Assembly (NCBI RefSeq): GCF_900176465.1
Contig: NZ_FWXR01000006.1
Span: forward strand, 122,334-186,333
Length of the DNA stretch: 64,000 nucleotides
Direction: 5' to 3'
Source of the DNA: Fulvimarina manganoxydans
Lineage (GTDB): Bacteria; Pseudomonadota; Alphaproteobacteria; Rhizobiales; Rhizobiaceae
Below, in pieces: positions 1 through 9,161 of this stretch. Made by a program: the position numbers and the translations under genes. The notes under the pieces are model-generated. The model saw nothing but the letters and a program-made list of their open reading frames with translations, did not search any database and had not been told where the DNA came from. Within the stretch, counting starts at the first letter, position 1, and every line of letters starts with the position of its first letter.

Positions 1-754
1 CACCGGTCATCAGGGCAACCGCGTCGTTCATCGAGGCCTTTTTCGGGTCGATGACGCAGAGACGACGGCCGAGGCGATGGATGTGGATCCGATCCGCCAC
101 CTCGAAAACATGCGGCATATTATGCGAAATCAGGACGATCGGCATGCCGCGTGAGCGCACGTCCTGGATGAGTTCAAGTACCTTCCGGCTCTCCTTGACG
201 CCGAGCGCGGCGGTCGGCTCGTCCAGGATGATCACCTTGGAGCCGAAGGCTGCGGCGCGCGCCACGGCGACGCCCTGGCGCTGACCGCCGGACAGGGTCT
301 CCACCGCCTGGCTGATGTTCTGGATCGTCATCAGGCCAAGCTCGGAGAGCTTCTCACGGGCGATCTTTTCCATCGCCGGCCGGTCGAGCATTCTCAGATA
401 TTTGCCGAGAAAGCCCTTTTTCCGGATTTCCCGACCGAGGAACATGTTGTCGGCGATCGACAGGGCGGGCGAAAGGGCAAGCTGCTGATAGACGGTCTCG
501 ATGCCGGCCTCGCGTGCCTCGATGGGCGAGTTGAAGCGGATCGGCTCGCCATTCAGCTTCACCTCGCCCTCATCCGGGACGACAGCCCCGGACACGGCTT
601 TGATCAGCGAGGACTTGCCGGCGCCATTGTCGCCGATCACGGCGAGGATCTCGCCGGGATAAAGGTCGAAATCCGCCTCGTTGATGGCCGTGACCCGGCC
701 ATAGCGCTTGACGAGATTGCGGGCGGAAAGAACGGGGGTGGGACGCGCGCTCAT
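1..754 (-). CDS. frcA: Sugar ABC transporter ATP-binding protein FrcA (3' end cut by window edge)
   Basis: Cytoplasmic ATPase of a fructose/ribose-type (CUT2) importer. The translation has a Walker A GDNGAGKSS at about residues 41-49, the signature LSGGQRQ and Walker [11 protein letters not shown]. About 251 residues are visible; single-domain FrcA proteins are about 260 residues, so only the last few are missing. It is a single ATPase domain, not the duplicated RbsA/XylG form. The ATG at 754 overlaps the TGA of the permease gene (ATGA), so the two are translationally coupled. Fructose specificity is inferred from the FrcBCA-like set; another hexose or ribose is possible. Confidence 0.85.
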   Translation of the reverse strand, partial: MSARPTPVLSARNLVKRYGRVTAINEADFDLYPGEILAVIGDNGAGKSSLIKAVSGAVVPDEGEVKLNGEPIRFNSPIEAREAGIETVYQQLALSPALSIADNMFLGREIRKKGFLGKYLRMLDRPAMEKIAREKLSELGLMTIQNISQAVETLSGGQRQGVAVARAAAFGSKVIILDEPTAALGVKESRKVLELIQDVRSRGMPIVLISHNMPHVFEVADRIHIHRLGRRLCVIDPKKASMNDAVALMTG

Positions 755-1821
755 GCCGAAATCTTTCTGATCCATTGGTCGATCGCGACCGCGATAATGA
801 TCAGCCAGCCCGTCGCGAAGAGCTGCCAGAGGACGTCGACGCCCGCGAGCCGGAGGCCCGAATTGAAGACGCCGACGATGATCGCTCCGATCAGAGGACC
901 GAGGATCGAACCGCGACCGCCGAAGAGCGAGATGCCGCCGATCACCACGGCGGTGATCGATTCCAGATTGGCCTCGAAGAAGGAGGTGGGCGAGATCGAT
1001 CCGACGCGCCCGATCGAGGCCCAGGCCGCGATGGCGACAATGAAGCCGGAGAGCATATAGACCCCGACAAGGGTGCGGTCGGTGCGGATGCCGGACAGCT
1101 CCGCCGCCTCCTTGTCGTCGCCGATCGCATAGACGTGGCGTCCGAAGGCCGTCCGATTGAGGACGAACCAGAGGGCGAAGAAGATGACGATCATCAACAC
1201 GACGCCCCAGGTCAGCACCGCGCCGCCCAGATTGAAGCGCTCGCCGAACAGTTTCAGGAGCGGCGCCTCGGCATCCAGCGTCTGGGAGCGGATCGTCTCA
1301 CGGCCCGACAGATAGTAGTTCAGCGCCAGGAAGATGTTCCAGGTACCGAGCGTCGTGATGAACGGTGGCAGCTTCACCTTTGTGACCAAGAGGCCGTTGA
1401 GGAAGCCGGTGGCGCAGCCGCAGACGAGACCGAACCCGATGGCGATCGGAACGGGAAGCCCGAACTCGACCGACAGGCGGCCCATGATCACCGAGATCAT
1501 GACCATGACGGCGGCGACTGAGAGATCGATGCCGGCGGTCAGGATGACGAGGCTCTGGGCGGCGGCGAGAATGCCGACGATCGCCACCTGCTGCATGATC
1601 AGCGACAGGTTGAAGGGCGAAAAGAAATTCGGCGAGATGATGCCGAAGACGATGATTGATAATAGCAGCACGATCACCGGCACCATGGTCGGATTGCCGT
1701 GCAGGAAATGCTGGGCGAAGCCGAGCGGGCTCTTCGCCTTTTGCGTGAAGACGGCGACGCTGCTGTCGCTGTCCTTCAGGGAGGACTCGTAGTCCGATCC
1801 CTTGCCGCTGGTCTGACTCAT
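751..1821 (-). CDS. frcC: Sugar ABC transporter permease FrcC
   Basis: Inner-membrane permease of a CUT2 family sugar importer, 356 aa. A polar N-terminus of about 45 residues is followed by 8-10 hydrophobic segments. It carries the family motifs VILTAGIDLSV (about residues 91-101) and AVVIGGISLFGGRGS, and ends AVAIDQWIRKISA, which resembles rhizobial FrcC as I recall it. It lies between the binding protein and the ATPase genes. A 217-nt gap containing a strong hairpin separates it from frcB, so it may be expressed at a lower level than the binding protein. Confidence 0.88.
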   Translation of the reverse strand: MSQTSGKGSDYESSLKDSDSSVAVFTQKAKSPLGFAQHFLHGNPTMVPVIVLLLSIIVFGIISPNFFSPFNLSLIMQQVAIVGILAAAQSLVILTAGIDLSVAAVMVMISVIMGRLSVEFGLPVPIAIGFGLVCGCATGFLNGLLVTKVKLPPFITTLGTWNIFLALNYYLSGRETIRSQTLDAEAPLLKLFGERFNLGGAVLTWGVVLMIVIFFALWFVLNRTAFGRHVYAIGDDKEAAELSGIRTDRTLVGVYMLSGFIVAIAAWASIGRVGSISPTSFFEANLESITAVVIGGISLFGGRGSILGPLIGAIIVGVFNSGLRLAGVDVLWQLFATGWLIIIAVAIDQWIRKISA

Positions 1822-1992
1822 GGCGTCATGCTCCGGAAGGGTCAGGGTCCCGCTGCGGCGCCGGCCTAATCGGGCCGGATGAGCCGCTCTGGACGCGCGT
1901 CATCGATGCGTGGAGAAAACCGGGCGAAGCGGGCGCCCGCTGAATTGGCGTGAGCCTTTCGAAGCCGATCCGTCAGGGGCTCGCCGAAGGTC

Positions 1993-2015
1993 GGGGCTCG
2001 CTTCTCGCGAGCCCC
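1993..2015 (-). terminator. Hairpin between frcB and frcC (attenuator or mRNA-stabilising stem)
   Basis: A perfect 9-bp inverted repeat (GGGGCTCGC / GCGAGCCCC) with a 5-nt loop lies 24 nt downstream of the frcB stop on the transcribed strand. No T-run follows, so it is not a classical intrinsic terminator. Such stems after periplasmic binding protein genes often protect the upstream mRNA or cause partial termination, which gives more binding protein than permease. Confidence 0.5.
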
Positions 2016-2038
2016 TTCTTGCGCGTGGTCGCAAGGCC

Positions 2039-3067
2039 TCAGCCCCAGCAGCGATCCAGGCCTTCCTCGACGGAAATCGAGGGGACGCCTTCCTGCGGCT
2101 GGTCCGTGACGAGATTCACGCCGGTATTGACGAAGTCGAGGCCCTCGGAAGGCTGGGGAACCGTGCCGTCCTTGGCAAATTGCGCGATCGCCTCGACGCC
2201 CTGGGCCGCCATGTCCAGCGGATATTGCTGCGAGGTTGCGCCGATGACGCCCTCCTGGACGTTCTTGACGCCGGGGCACCCGCCGTCGACCGAAACGATG
2301 ATCGCCTGATCGGCGAGGCCGAAGGACTGCAGGGCCTCATAGGCGCCAGCCGCGGCCGGCTCGTTGATCGTATAGACCAGATTGATGCCCGGATCGCGTT
2401 GCAGAAGGCTCTCCATCGCGGTGCGGCCGCCTTCCTCGTTGCCCGAGGTCACGTCATGGCCAACGATGCGCGGATCGTCTTCGTCGCCGATCGTGTTCTT
2501 GTCCTTGATGTCGATGCCGAAGCCATCGAGGAAGCCCTGGTCGCGCAGGACGTCGACGGACGGGGCAGCCGGTGAAAGGTCGAGAAGCGCAATCTTGGCG
2601 TTCTCGGCATCGGCGCCCATCTTGGCCTTCGCCCACTGTCCGATCAGCTGGCCGGCCTTGAAGTTGTCGGTTGCAAAGGTCGCGTCCGCCGCATCGATCG
2701 GCTCGAGCGGGGTGTCGAGGGCGATGACGAGCATGCCTTTGTCACGCGCCTGGCCGAGAACGTCGGTGATCGCCTTGGTGTCCGACGCGGTGATCAGAAT
2801 GCCCTTGGCGCCGGCCGCGATGCAGCTTTCGACGGCCTGAACCTGCGTTTCGTGGTCGCCATCGACCTTGCCGGCATAGGTCGACAGCTCGACGCCGAGT
2901 TCCTGCGCTTTGGCCGTCGCGCCTTCCTTCATCTTCACGAAGAACGGATTGATGTCCGTCTTTGTGATCAGGCACGCCTTGACCGGACCGTCCTGTGCGG
3001 CGGCGGGCAGGGCGTAGCCGGCCAGAACGAGAGCGGCGGCGGACGACAGAAGCGTACGAAGTTTCAT
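2039..3067 (-). CDS. frcB: Periplasmic sugar-binding protein FrcB
   Basis: Substrate-binding protein (periplasmic binding protein family I, Peripla_BP_4), 342 aa. It delivers sugar to the FrcC/FrcA importer. The N-terminus [19 protein letters not shown] is a signal peptide with probable cleavage after PAAA (residue 24). The mature part has the family landmarks [25 protein letters not shown] and VSVDGG. The ATG at 3067 is preferred over an upstream in-frame start because it has a good ribosome site (AGGGAGG) and gives a proper signal peptide. It is the first gene of the minus-strand operon, divergent from a ROK regulator. Confidence 0.9.
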   Translation of the reverse strand: MKLRTLLSSAAALVLAGYALPAAAQDGPVKACLITKTDINPFFVKMKEGATAKAQELGVELSTYAGKVDGDHETQVQAVESCIAAGAKGILITASDTKAITDVLGQARDKGMLVIALDTPLEPIDAADATFATDNFKAGQLIGQWAKAKMGADAENAKIALLDLSPAAPSVDVLRDQGFLDGFGIDIKDKNTIGDEDDPRIVGHDVTSGNEEGGRTAMESLLQRDPGINLVYTINEPAAAGAYEALQSFGLADQAIIVSVDGGCPGVKNVQEGVIGATSQQYPLDMAAQGVEAIAQFAKDGTVPQPSEGLDFVNTGVNLVTDQPQEGVPSISVEEGLDRCWG

Positions 3068-3172
3068 GAATAAAGCCTCCCTAGAATAGCTGCGGCACGG
3101 CGGGTGGTGGCAGCAAACCTCCGGCCACCTCCCTGTGTCCGGTAGACCGAACCAAACATGGCGGCGCCCCCT

Positions 3173-3178
3173 TGTCAA
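3173..3178 (-). promoter_or_regulatory. Candidate -35 box (TTGACA) for the frcBCA operon
   Basis: The minus strand reads TTGACA about 105 nt upstream of the frcB ATG, inside the divergent frcB/frcR gap. No convincing -10 was found at the usual 16-18 nt spacing, so this is only a candidate. Confidence 0.3.
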
Positions 3179-3222
3179 CTTAAATAAATCAGGAGAAGTT
3201 ATATATTGCCGAGTGGACTTGC

Positions 3223-3243
3223 GATCGCATGCGTGATGCGATC
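3223..3243. promoter_or_regulatory. Operator-like inverted repeat between frcB and frcR
   Basis: A perfect 8-bp inverted repeat, GATCGCAT-GCGTG-ATGCGATC, lies 64 nt upstream of the frcR start and about 156 nt upstream of frcB. Its position in a divergent control region next to a winged-helix regulator makes it the best candidate operator for that regulator. Binding is inferred. Confidence 0.45.
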
Positions 3244-3306
3244 CTCGCTCGTGAGCCAGTGTAAGAATAGACTGCTAAACGTGATGAAACAAAGGGGGAG
3301 ATTGGG

Positions 3307-4524
3307 ATGGAGCAATCGGGCACGAACGGGCATCTCGTGGACAGCCGCGCCCGTGGATCCAACCAGTCCGGGCTTCGGGCCCATAACGAGCGGGCCGTTC
3401 TGTCGCTAATCCGCCGATACGGAGAACTCGCCAAGGCCGATATCGCCCGCCGCACCGGCCTGTCGGCACAGACGGCCTCGGTCATCATGCGCGCGCTCGA
3501 GGCGGAAGAGCTGGTGATTCGCGAAAAGCCGCGGCGCGGCCGGGTCGGCCAGCCCTCGGTTCCCATGCGTCTCAATCCCGATGGCGCCTTATCGCTCGGC
3601 CTCAAGATCGGGCGGCGCTCCAGCGAGCTCGTCCTGATGGATTTCATCGGCCGCATCCGGGCGAGCGAGCGGCGCACCTATGCCTATCCGATGGTGGAGG
3701 ATATTCGCGACTTCGTCAGTGTCGCCTTCGAATCGCTCGTCAATGGCCTCGACGCCAAATTGCGCGGGCGGGTCACCGGCCTCGGGGTCGCGATGCCGTT
3801 CGAACTCTGGTCCTGGGCCGAGGAGATCGGAGCGCCGGCCGGCGACATGGCAGGCTGGCGCGATTTCGACGTGACGGCCGAATTGGAGGCGATGACCGGC
3901 CTGTCGGTGCATCTGGCAAATGACGCCTCGGCGGCCTGTGCGGCCGAAAACGTCTTCGGTACAGGGGGCGCTAGTGACTTCGTCTATTTCTTCGTCGGGG
4001 CGTTCGCGGGCGGCGGCATCGTTTTGTCCGGGGATCTGATGCTCGGCCGGCGCGGCAATGCCGGTGCGCTCGGCTCGCTACCGATCCCGCGCAGGCAGGG
4101 CGGCTCGGCGCAACTGATCAATTTCGCCTCGATCCATGTTCTGGAAAAGATGATTAAGTCGGAAGGGGGCGATCCCCTGATGATCTGGCGCGACGACGCG
4201 GCCTGGGACGCCCTTGGCCCCATCCTCGACCTTTGGATCGAGACGGCTGCCTATGGCCTTGCCTATGCGATCCTTTCCGCTCATGCGGTCAATGATCTGG
4301 CGGCGGCGGTGATCGATGGCGGTTTTCCGCGACCCGTGCTGGAAAGGCTCGTGGAGGCGACACGGGACATTTATCGCGGGCTCGACCAGCAAGGGCTCTT
4401 CCCGATCCGCATCGAGGCGGGAAGCGTCGGCATGGACGCGCGCGCCCTCGGCGCTGCGAGCCTGCCCTTCTTCGCGCGTTTTCTGATGGATCAGCGCGCG
4501 CCCTATGCCGAGCGGGCGTCCTGA
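3307..4524 (+). CDS. frcR: ROK family transcriptional regulator of the frc operon
   Basis: 405 aa. A MarR-like winged helix-turn-helix (about residues 27-85, with ADIARRTGLSAQTASVIMRAL as recognition core) is followed by a ROK (sugar kinase-like) domain. The ROK domain keeps LANDASAACAAE but lacks the CxCGxxGC zinc motif: the equivalent stretch is GALGSLPIPRRQG. It is therefore probably a sensor without kinase activity. The ATG at 3307 follows AAAGGGGGAG. Its divergent position next to frcBCA points to control of that operon. The inducer is not known from sequence. Confidence 0.82.
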   Translation: MEQSGTNGHLVDSRARGSNQSGLRAHNERAVLSLIRRYGELAKADIARRTGLSAQTASVIMRALEAEELVIREKPRRGRVGQPSVPMRLNPDGALSLGLKIGRRSSELVLMDFIGRIRASERRTYAYPMVEDIRDFVSVAFESLVNGLDAKLRGRVTGLGVAMPFELWSWAEEIGAPAGDMAGWRDFDVTAELEAMTGLSVHLANDASAACAAENVFGTGGASDFVYFFVGAFAGGGIVLSGDLMLGRRGNAGALGSLPIPRRQGGSAQLINFASIHVLEKMIKSEGGDPLMIWRDDAAWDALGPILDLWIETAAYGLAYAILSAHAVNDLAAAVIDGGFPRPVLERLVEATRDIYRGLDQQGLFPIRIEAGSVGMDARALGAASLPFFARFLMDQRAPYAERAS

Positions 4525-4528
4525 TCGT

Positions 4529-4990
4529 TCAGATATGCCCAACCGGAAGCGCAGTGGAGAGTTTCACCGTTTCCATCGAAATATGCGCCGACATATCCGA
4601 CAATTCGACCTGCCGGATGATCGCTTTGTAGATCGTGTCGTAATATTCGACGTTCGGTAGCGCGAGCTTCAGAATGTAATCATAATTGCCGGTCAGGCGG
4701 TGAACTTCGAGGATCTCTGGGATCGAACTGACGGCGGCATGAAACCGCTGGAGCCAGTCTTCCGAATGCCGGCTGGTCTTGACCAGAAGATAGACCGTCG
4801 TCGGCAGATTGATCTTCTCGCGCGACAGCACCGCCATGGTACGCGTCACATAGCCATCCGCTTTCAGCCGTGCGAGGCGGCGCGAACAGGCCGATGGCGA
4901 GAGCGCGAGCTTTTCGGCAAGGACGTTCAAGGGCGTCTCGGCATCCTTTTGCAGGAGCGCAAGCAGGCGGCGGTCTCTATCGTCGATCAT
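4529..4990 (-). CDS. Lrp/AsnC family transcriptional regulator
   Basis: 153 aa. An N-terminal helix-turn-helix ([19 protein letters not shown], about residues 21-39) is followed by the RAM/AsnC effector domain ([28 protein letters not shown]). Proteins of this family sense amino acids and form dimers to octamers. The start at 4990 ([14 protein letters not shown]) matches the family N-terminus; a longer open frame upstream has no family similarity. It is convergent with frcR (4-nt gap) and divergent from the Asp/Glu racemase gene, which is its most likely target besides itself. Confidence 0.88.
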   Translation of the reverse strand: MIDDRDRRLLALLQKDAETPLNVLAEKLALSPSACSRRLARLKADGYVTRTMAVLSREKINLPTTVYLLVKTSRHSEDWLQRFHAAVSSIPEILEVHRLTGNYDYILKLALPNVEYYDTIYKAIIRQVELSDMSAHISMETVKLSTALPVGHI

Positions 4991-5163
4991 CGGGCGACCA
5001 TGACCTCTCCCTCTGCCGTATGCAAGCCAGATGCGCGTTTGGCACGACTTGCGCAAGCCCGTTGCGTCAAGCTCCCATGATGCCCGCAACAATGCGCGCC
5101 ATCGGCGCCGGGTTCGTGGCAAGCTTTTCTCCAGCAAGATCGCGGACAATGGAGATGAGAGCG

Positions 5164-5880
5164 ATGCGACGGATTGGGTTGATCGGCGGGATGAGCTGGG
5201 AATCGACAGCAACCTATTACACGATGATCAACCGGGCCGTGCGCCGGTCACGAGGCGGTCTCGCTTCGGCCGACATCCTCCTTCATTCGCTGAATTTCTC
5301 GAAGGTCGTGGAGTTGCAGAAGGCCGATCGCTGGGATGAGGCCGGTGCGCTTCTGGGCGCGGCCGGCGCAGGGCTCGCCCGAGCAGGCGCCGACTGCGTT
5401 CTCATCTGTACAAACACCATGCATCTCGTCGCCGATGAGGTGGCGCGGTTGGCGCGGGTGCCGCTGATCCACATCGTCGACGAGACGGCCGCCGCCCTGA
5501 AAGCCGACGGTCGCCGGAGGCCGCTTCTCCTGGCGACGCGTTACACCATGGAGCATGGCTTTTACGCCGAGCGCATGGCGGCCCATGGGCTCGAGGTCGT
5601 GGTGCCGGAAGCGGAAGACGACCGCGCGGCGGTTCACGGCATCATTTTCGGCGAACTCTGCCAGGGCGAGATTCGCGAAGCCTCGCGCCGGCGCTATCTC
5701 GCCATCATTGAGGCGGCGCGCCAGCGCGGGGTCGATTCGGTTATCCTCGGCTGCACGGAAATCTCGCTGCTGATCGATCCGGACAAGCTTTGTCTGCCAG
5801 GCTATGATTCGACCGCGATCCACGCTGAAGCCGCCGTGCGCTTCGCCCTTTCAGACCATGCCATGGACAAGGCCGCCTGA
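5164..5880 (+). CDS. Aspartate/glutamate racemase family protein
   Basis: 238 aa, Asp/Glu/hydantoin racemase superfamily. It starts [19 protein letters not shown], the typical N-terminus of the aspartate racemase (YgeA/RacX-like) branch. Both catalytic cysteines are in place: CTNTMH (Cys82) and LGCTEI (Cys197). The enzyme interconverts L- and D-amino acids without a cofactor. The ATG at 5164 has GGAGATGAG upstream; in-frame ATGs at 5149 and 5155 are possible alternatives. It is followed 3 nt later by an amidotransferase gene, so the two probably form an operon. The exact amino acid substrate is unknown. Confidence 0.85.
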   Translation: MRRIGLIGGMSWESTATYYTMINRAVRRSRGGLASADILLHSLNFSKVVELQKADRWDEAGALLGAAGAGLARAGADCVLICTNTMHLVADEVARLARVPLIHIVDETAAALKADGRRRPLLLATRYTMEHGFYAERMAAHGLEVVVPEAEDDRAAVHGIIFGELCQGEIREASRRRYLAIIEAARQRGVDSVILGCTEISLLIDPDKLCLPGYDSTAIHAEAAVRFALSDHAMDKAA

Positions 5881-5883
5881 ACC

Positions 5884-6714
5884 ATGTGTCGCCTCTTCGC
5901 CTATTCCGGTGAGCCTGTCTGGCTCGATACGCTCCTGATCGAGCCGGAGGCTTCGCTCGTCAGCCAGTCCATGGCTGCGCGCGAGGCGAAGACCGTGGTG
6001 AATGGCGATGGCTGCGGCCTTGGCTGGTATGGCGAGCGAGAGCGGCCGGGTCTTTATCGGGACACGCTGCCCGCTTGGTCGGACGCCAATCTCGCCGGGC
6101 TCTGCCATCAGATCCGCTCGGGCGCCTTCATGGCCCATGTCCGCTCGGCGACGGCCGGCGAGGTCTCCCGGGCCAATTGCCATCCCTTCGCCCTTGGCCG
6201 TCATCTCTTCATGCATAACGGCCAAATCGGTGGCTATGATCGCCTGCGCCGGCGCATCGATTCGCTGATTCCCGACGAATTCTATGGCCATCGGCACGGC
6301 ACGGGTGACAGCGAGGCGATCTTTCTGATCGCTGCCGGCCAGGGGCTGGAGACCGATCCCGTCTGGGCGATCGATCGGGCGCTCCGCCTCTGCCTTTCGG
6401 CGATGACCGATATGGGCATTGCCGATCCCTTGCGTTTCAGTGCCGTTCTGATGGACGGCGAGACCACTCATGCCTTTCGTTGGTCGAGTGATGCGCGCCC
6501 GCCAACGCTCTACTGGCGCGCCTTGGAGGGCGGCATCGCCTTCAGCTCCGAGCCCTGTTCGCTCGACGCCTCCCTCTGGACGCCGCTCGCGCCGAATTCG
6601 TTCGTCAGGCTGGACTCCAGCAGTATGATCGCGTCGCGCTTCGATCCGGCCAGCCAAAACCCCTGCGAAACGGTTTCGGGGATCGCAAGCGAGGCCACGC
6701 GATCGGCGGCGTAA
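5884..6714 (+). CDS. Class II glutamine amidotransferase (YafJ/EgtC-like)
   Basis: 276 aa. The N-terminal nucleophile hydrolase fold begins directly with the catalytic Cys2 (MCRLFAYSG). It has the class II landmarks GDGCGLGWYG (about 41-50), AHVRSAT (84-90), NCHPF and MHNGQIGG. It is a stand-alone glutaminase-type domain with no synthetase domain attached. Relatives include EgtC of ergothioneine synthesis and E. coli YafJ, but no ergothioneine genes are nearby, so the physiological substrate is open. It lies 3 nt downstream of the racemase gene and is probably co-transcribed with it. Confidence 0.82.
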   Translation: MCRLFAYSGEPVWLDTLLIEPEASLVSQSMAAREAKTVVNGDGCGLGWYGERERPGLYRDTLPAWSDANLAGLCHQIRSGAFMAHVRSATAGEVSRANCHPFALGRHLFMHNGQIGGYDRLRRRIDSLIPDEFYGHRHGTGDSEAIFLIAAGQGLETDPVWAIDRALRLCLSAMTDMGIADPLRFSAVLMDGETTHAFRWSSDARPPTLYWRALEGGIAFSSEPCSLDASLWTPLAPNSFVRLDSSSMIASRFDPASQNPCETVSGIASEATRSAA

Positions 6715-7091
6715 AGGTGACGGACAACGCGAGGGCCACCTTATTGAAGGGTGGCTGAGCTTCAAGGAAAGCAGCCTGACTCAGAGCGACGACGCTCGAT
6801 GTCGCGCGAGTCCGTTGGCGCATAATGGGGGACCGTTGCCTGATTGTCTCGATCGCCTCATGCTGAAAAACAAGGGGTTACGAAGAATTAGCGATCCTGA
6901 CTTATCGTATCTCGATCTGAGCTGACATTTCCGACGAAAGAGGCTCAGGATGACCAAAAGAATCATTTCGAATGTTATGAAACGGCTTCAGGCTTTATTG
7001 ACCTTTTGCTAGACGTTTCAATCGATGGTCATCAACCGTCAACTTCTGACGCGCAGGTTCGATTTCAGTTCATAGCCAAGGACCGAAATCC
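6715..7091. other. Intergenic region, no gene seen
   Basis: 377 nt between the amidotransferase and the GGDEF-EAL gene. It becomes AT-rich toward its 3' end, as expected for a promoter. Short open frames here lack ribosome sites and family features. No clear hairpin terminator was found. Confidence 0.6.
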
Positions 7092-9050
7092 GTGACCGCC
7101 AGCGCAAGTCCGATCCAATCTCTCGAGCAAGCTCGTTTTCAGGCCCTCGCCAATATTTGCCCGGCCTTGTTCCTGGCGCTATGCGCAGTCGTCATCTCAA
7201 TCGGCTTTGTACATGCCGGCCTCGCGCCATGGTGGAGTTGGGCTCTCTTCATACCGTTGTTTCTGCTACCGAAGGGGGTTTTCTGGTTCACGTTGCTTCA
7301 TCGCAAACGTCGGGATGTTCCTCCTCCGGAGGTTTGTCGTCGAACGCTGCGTATCGTCGGAATCGAACTCGTCATTGGGATGTCGGCGATTGTGGCGTGG
7401 CAGGTCTGGCTTTCGCAATGGTCGAACCCCGAAGCCTTGCTTCTTCTGGCCTTGTGCATGGGCGGGCAGATGGTTTTCCTCCTGTTCGGTCTTCTGCATC
7501 TGCGCACGGCGTCGATCATCGCCGCCTGCACCTGCGTCGCGGGTATGCTTTTGATCGCCGAGCGGTCGCAAGGGGGAATATTCGCTCTTGTCGTTCTTCT
7601 CGGTGGCGGTGTTGCCGGTCTTTGCTATGTGGCTTTCAGGCATTATCGTGACTTCGCCAAGCTTGTGACTTCGCGTTTGGCGGTCGAAGCCAAGAGTGCC
7701 GAGATCAGTGTCCTCAGCGAAGAGAATTATCGCATCGCGAACACCGATATGCTGACCGATATCGGCAATCGGCGCCGCTGCTTTCGCGATCTCGAACAGG
7801 CTTTGACGAAGGCCCGTGAAGAGGGTGGGTCCGTCTCCTTCGGCATCATCGATCTCGACGGCTTTAAGAGCGTCAATGACAGCCATGGCCATGTGATCGG
7901 CGATCGGCTGCTCCATGCGATGGCCCGCCGCCTGGAGAGCATTCTGGCGAATCATGGAGAGGTCTATCGTCTCGGCGGCGACGAATTCGCCTTTATCGTG
8001 ACGAGCGGGCTGGATCGCGATGGCCTGCAAAAGGTCGGCGACGAGCTGATCGAAGCAGTCAATCTGCCAATCCATATCAATGAGATGCGCCTCCTGATTG
8101 GCTGTTCGGTCGGTTTTGCCACATTCCCCGAAAAGGCCGACAGCGTCATGGAGATCTATGACCGGGCCGACTATGCGCTTTTCAACGCCAAGCGCACCGG
8201 TCGCATGAAGACCATGGTCTTCAGCGACGAGCATGAGCGCGACGTGCGCGAGGCCGCGCTTCTGGAGCGCACCATGCGCGAGGCCGATCTGGAAGCCGAG
8301 TTCTTCCTGACGTTCCAGCCGATCGTCGATTCCAACGAAGACAGAACGCTTCTCCTCGAATGTCTGGCTCGCTGGCAGAGCCCTGTTCTCGGACTGGTTT
8401 CGCCAGGCCGCTTCATCGTCGCCGCCGAGCAGTCCGGTTTCATCTCCACCTTGACGCCGGTGCTTCTGAAAAAGGCGTTGGAGGCCATCAAGCAGTGGCC
8501 CGAAGAAGTGGGCATCTCCTTCAACCTGTCCGGCCACGACATCGTCGCCGCCGAAAAGGTGCTCGCTTTGATCGGAATCTTGATGCGCAGCGGCGTGTCG
8601 CCGAGCCGCGTCGAGTTCGAGGTGACCGAGACCGCGCTGATGATGAATATTGAGGAGGCTCTGGCCAACATCCATCGACTGAAGGAGGCCGGCGTGCGCA
8701 TTTCTCTCGACGATTTCGGCACCGGCTATTCCTCGCTCAGCCAGATTCAGAAATTGCCGCTCGACAAGATCAAGGTGGATGGAAGCTTCATCCGCGATCT
8801 CGCCGACAGCGAGGCCAGCCGGAAGATCGTCAGCTCGGTGAGCGCCCTGTCGCGCGATCTCTCGCTCTCCTGCGTCGTCGAGGGCGTCGAGACCCGCGAA
8901 CAGCTCGATATTCTCCAGGGGATTGGTTGCCATCTCATCCAGGGCTATTTCTATTCCAAGCCCATGCGCGAAACGGAGGTCGACGCTTTTCTTAAAGGCC
9001 AGTCGAATCTGCGCGAGGGGCTGAAAAAGCTGCCTTTGATCGCCGGGTGA
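7092..9050 (+). CDS. Membrane GGDEF-EAL protein (c-di-GMP metabolism)
   Basis: 652 aa. The N-terminal region (about 20-185) holds five or six hydrophobic segments of no recognised sensor family. A GGDEF domain follows (TDMLTDIGNRR, then RLGGDEF at 293-299), then an EAL domain. The EAL signature reads ECL (423-425), but the metal- and substrate-binding positions look intact: FNLSG, VTETAL, SLDDFGTGYSSL, KVDGSF, VVEGVET, IQGYFYSKP. The RxxD inhibitory site before GGDEF is absent. Both cyclase and phosphodiesterase activity are possible, and the EAL part looks active. The start is GTG with a weak ribosome site. Confidence 0.88.
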   Translation: MTASASPIQSLEQARFQALANICPALFLALCAVVISIGFVHAGLAPWWSWALFIPLFLLPKGVFWFTLLHRKRRDVPPPEVCRRTLRIVGIELVIGMSAIVAWQVWLSQWSNPEALLLLALCMGGQMVFLLFGLLHLRTASIIAACTCVAGMLLIAERSQGGIFALVVLLGGGVAGLCYVAFRHYRDFAKLVTSRLAVEAKSAEISVLSEENYRIANTDMLTDIGNRRRCFRDLEQALTKAREEGGSVSFGIIDLDGFKSVNDSHGHVIGDRLLHAMARRLESILANHGEVYRLGGDEFAFIVTSGLDRDGLQKVGDELIEAVNLPIHINEMRLLIGCSVGFATFPEKADSVMEIYDRADYALFNAKRTGRMKTMVFSDEHERDVREAALLERTMREADLEAEFFLTFQPIVDSNEDRTLLLECLARWQSPVLGLVSPGRFIVAAEQSGFISTLTPVLLKKALEAIKQWPEEVGISFNLSGHDIVAAEKVLALIGILMRSGVSPSRVEFEVTETALMMNIEEALANIHRLKEAGVRISLDDFGTGYSSLSQIQKLPLDKIKVDGSFIRDLADSEASRKIVSSVSALSRDLSLSCVVEGVETREQLDILQGIGCHLIQGYFYSKPMRETEVDAFLKGQSNLREGLKKLPLIAG

Positions 9051-9161
9051 CTGCTCCAGCACGAACGGAACGAAACCGTCATCGCCCGGCCTCTTGCGCA
9101 TGAAGGCGCCTGCAATAGTTTCGAGCCTTATGTTTCGAAGCGGTGCGAGGGCCAGGGCGTC

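Noticed and set aside
775..1521. Long plus-strand open frame opposite frcC
   Set aside because: Composition is Arg/Asp/Glu-rich with no family features; it is the antisense of a clear permease in GC-rich DNA.
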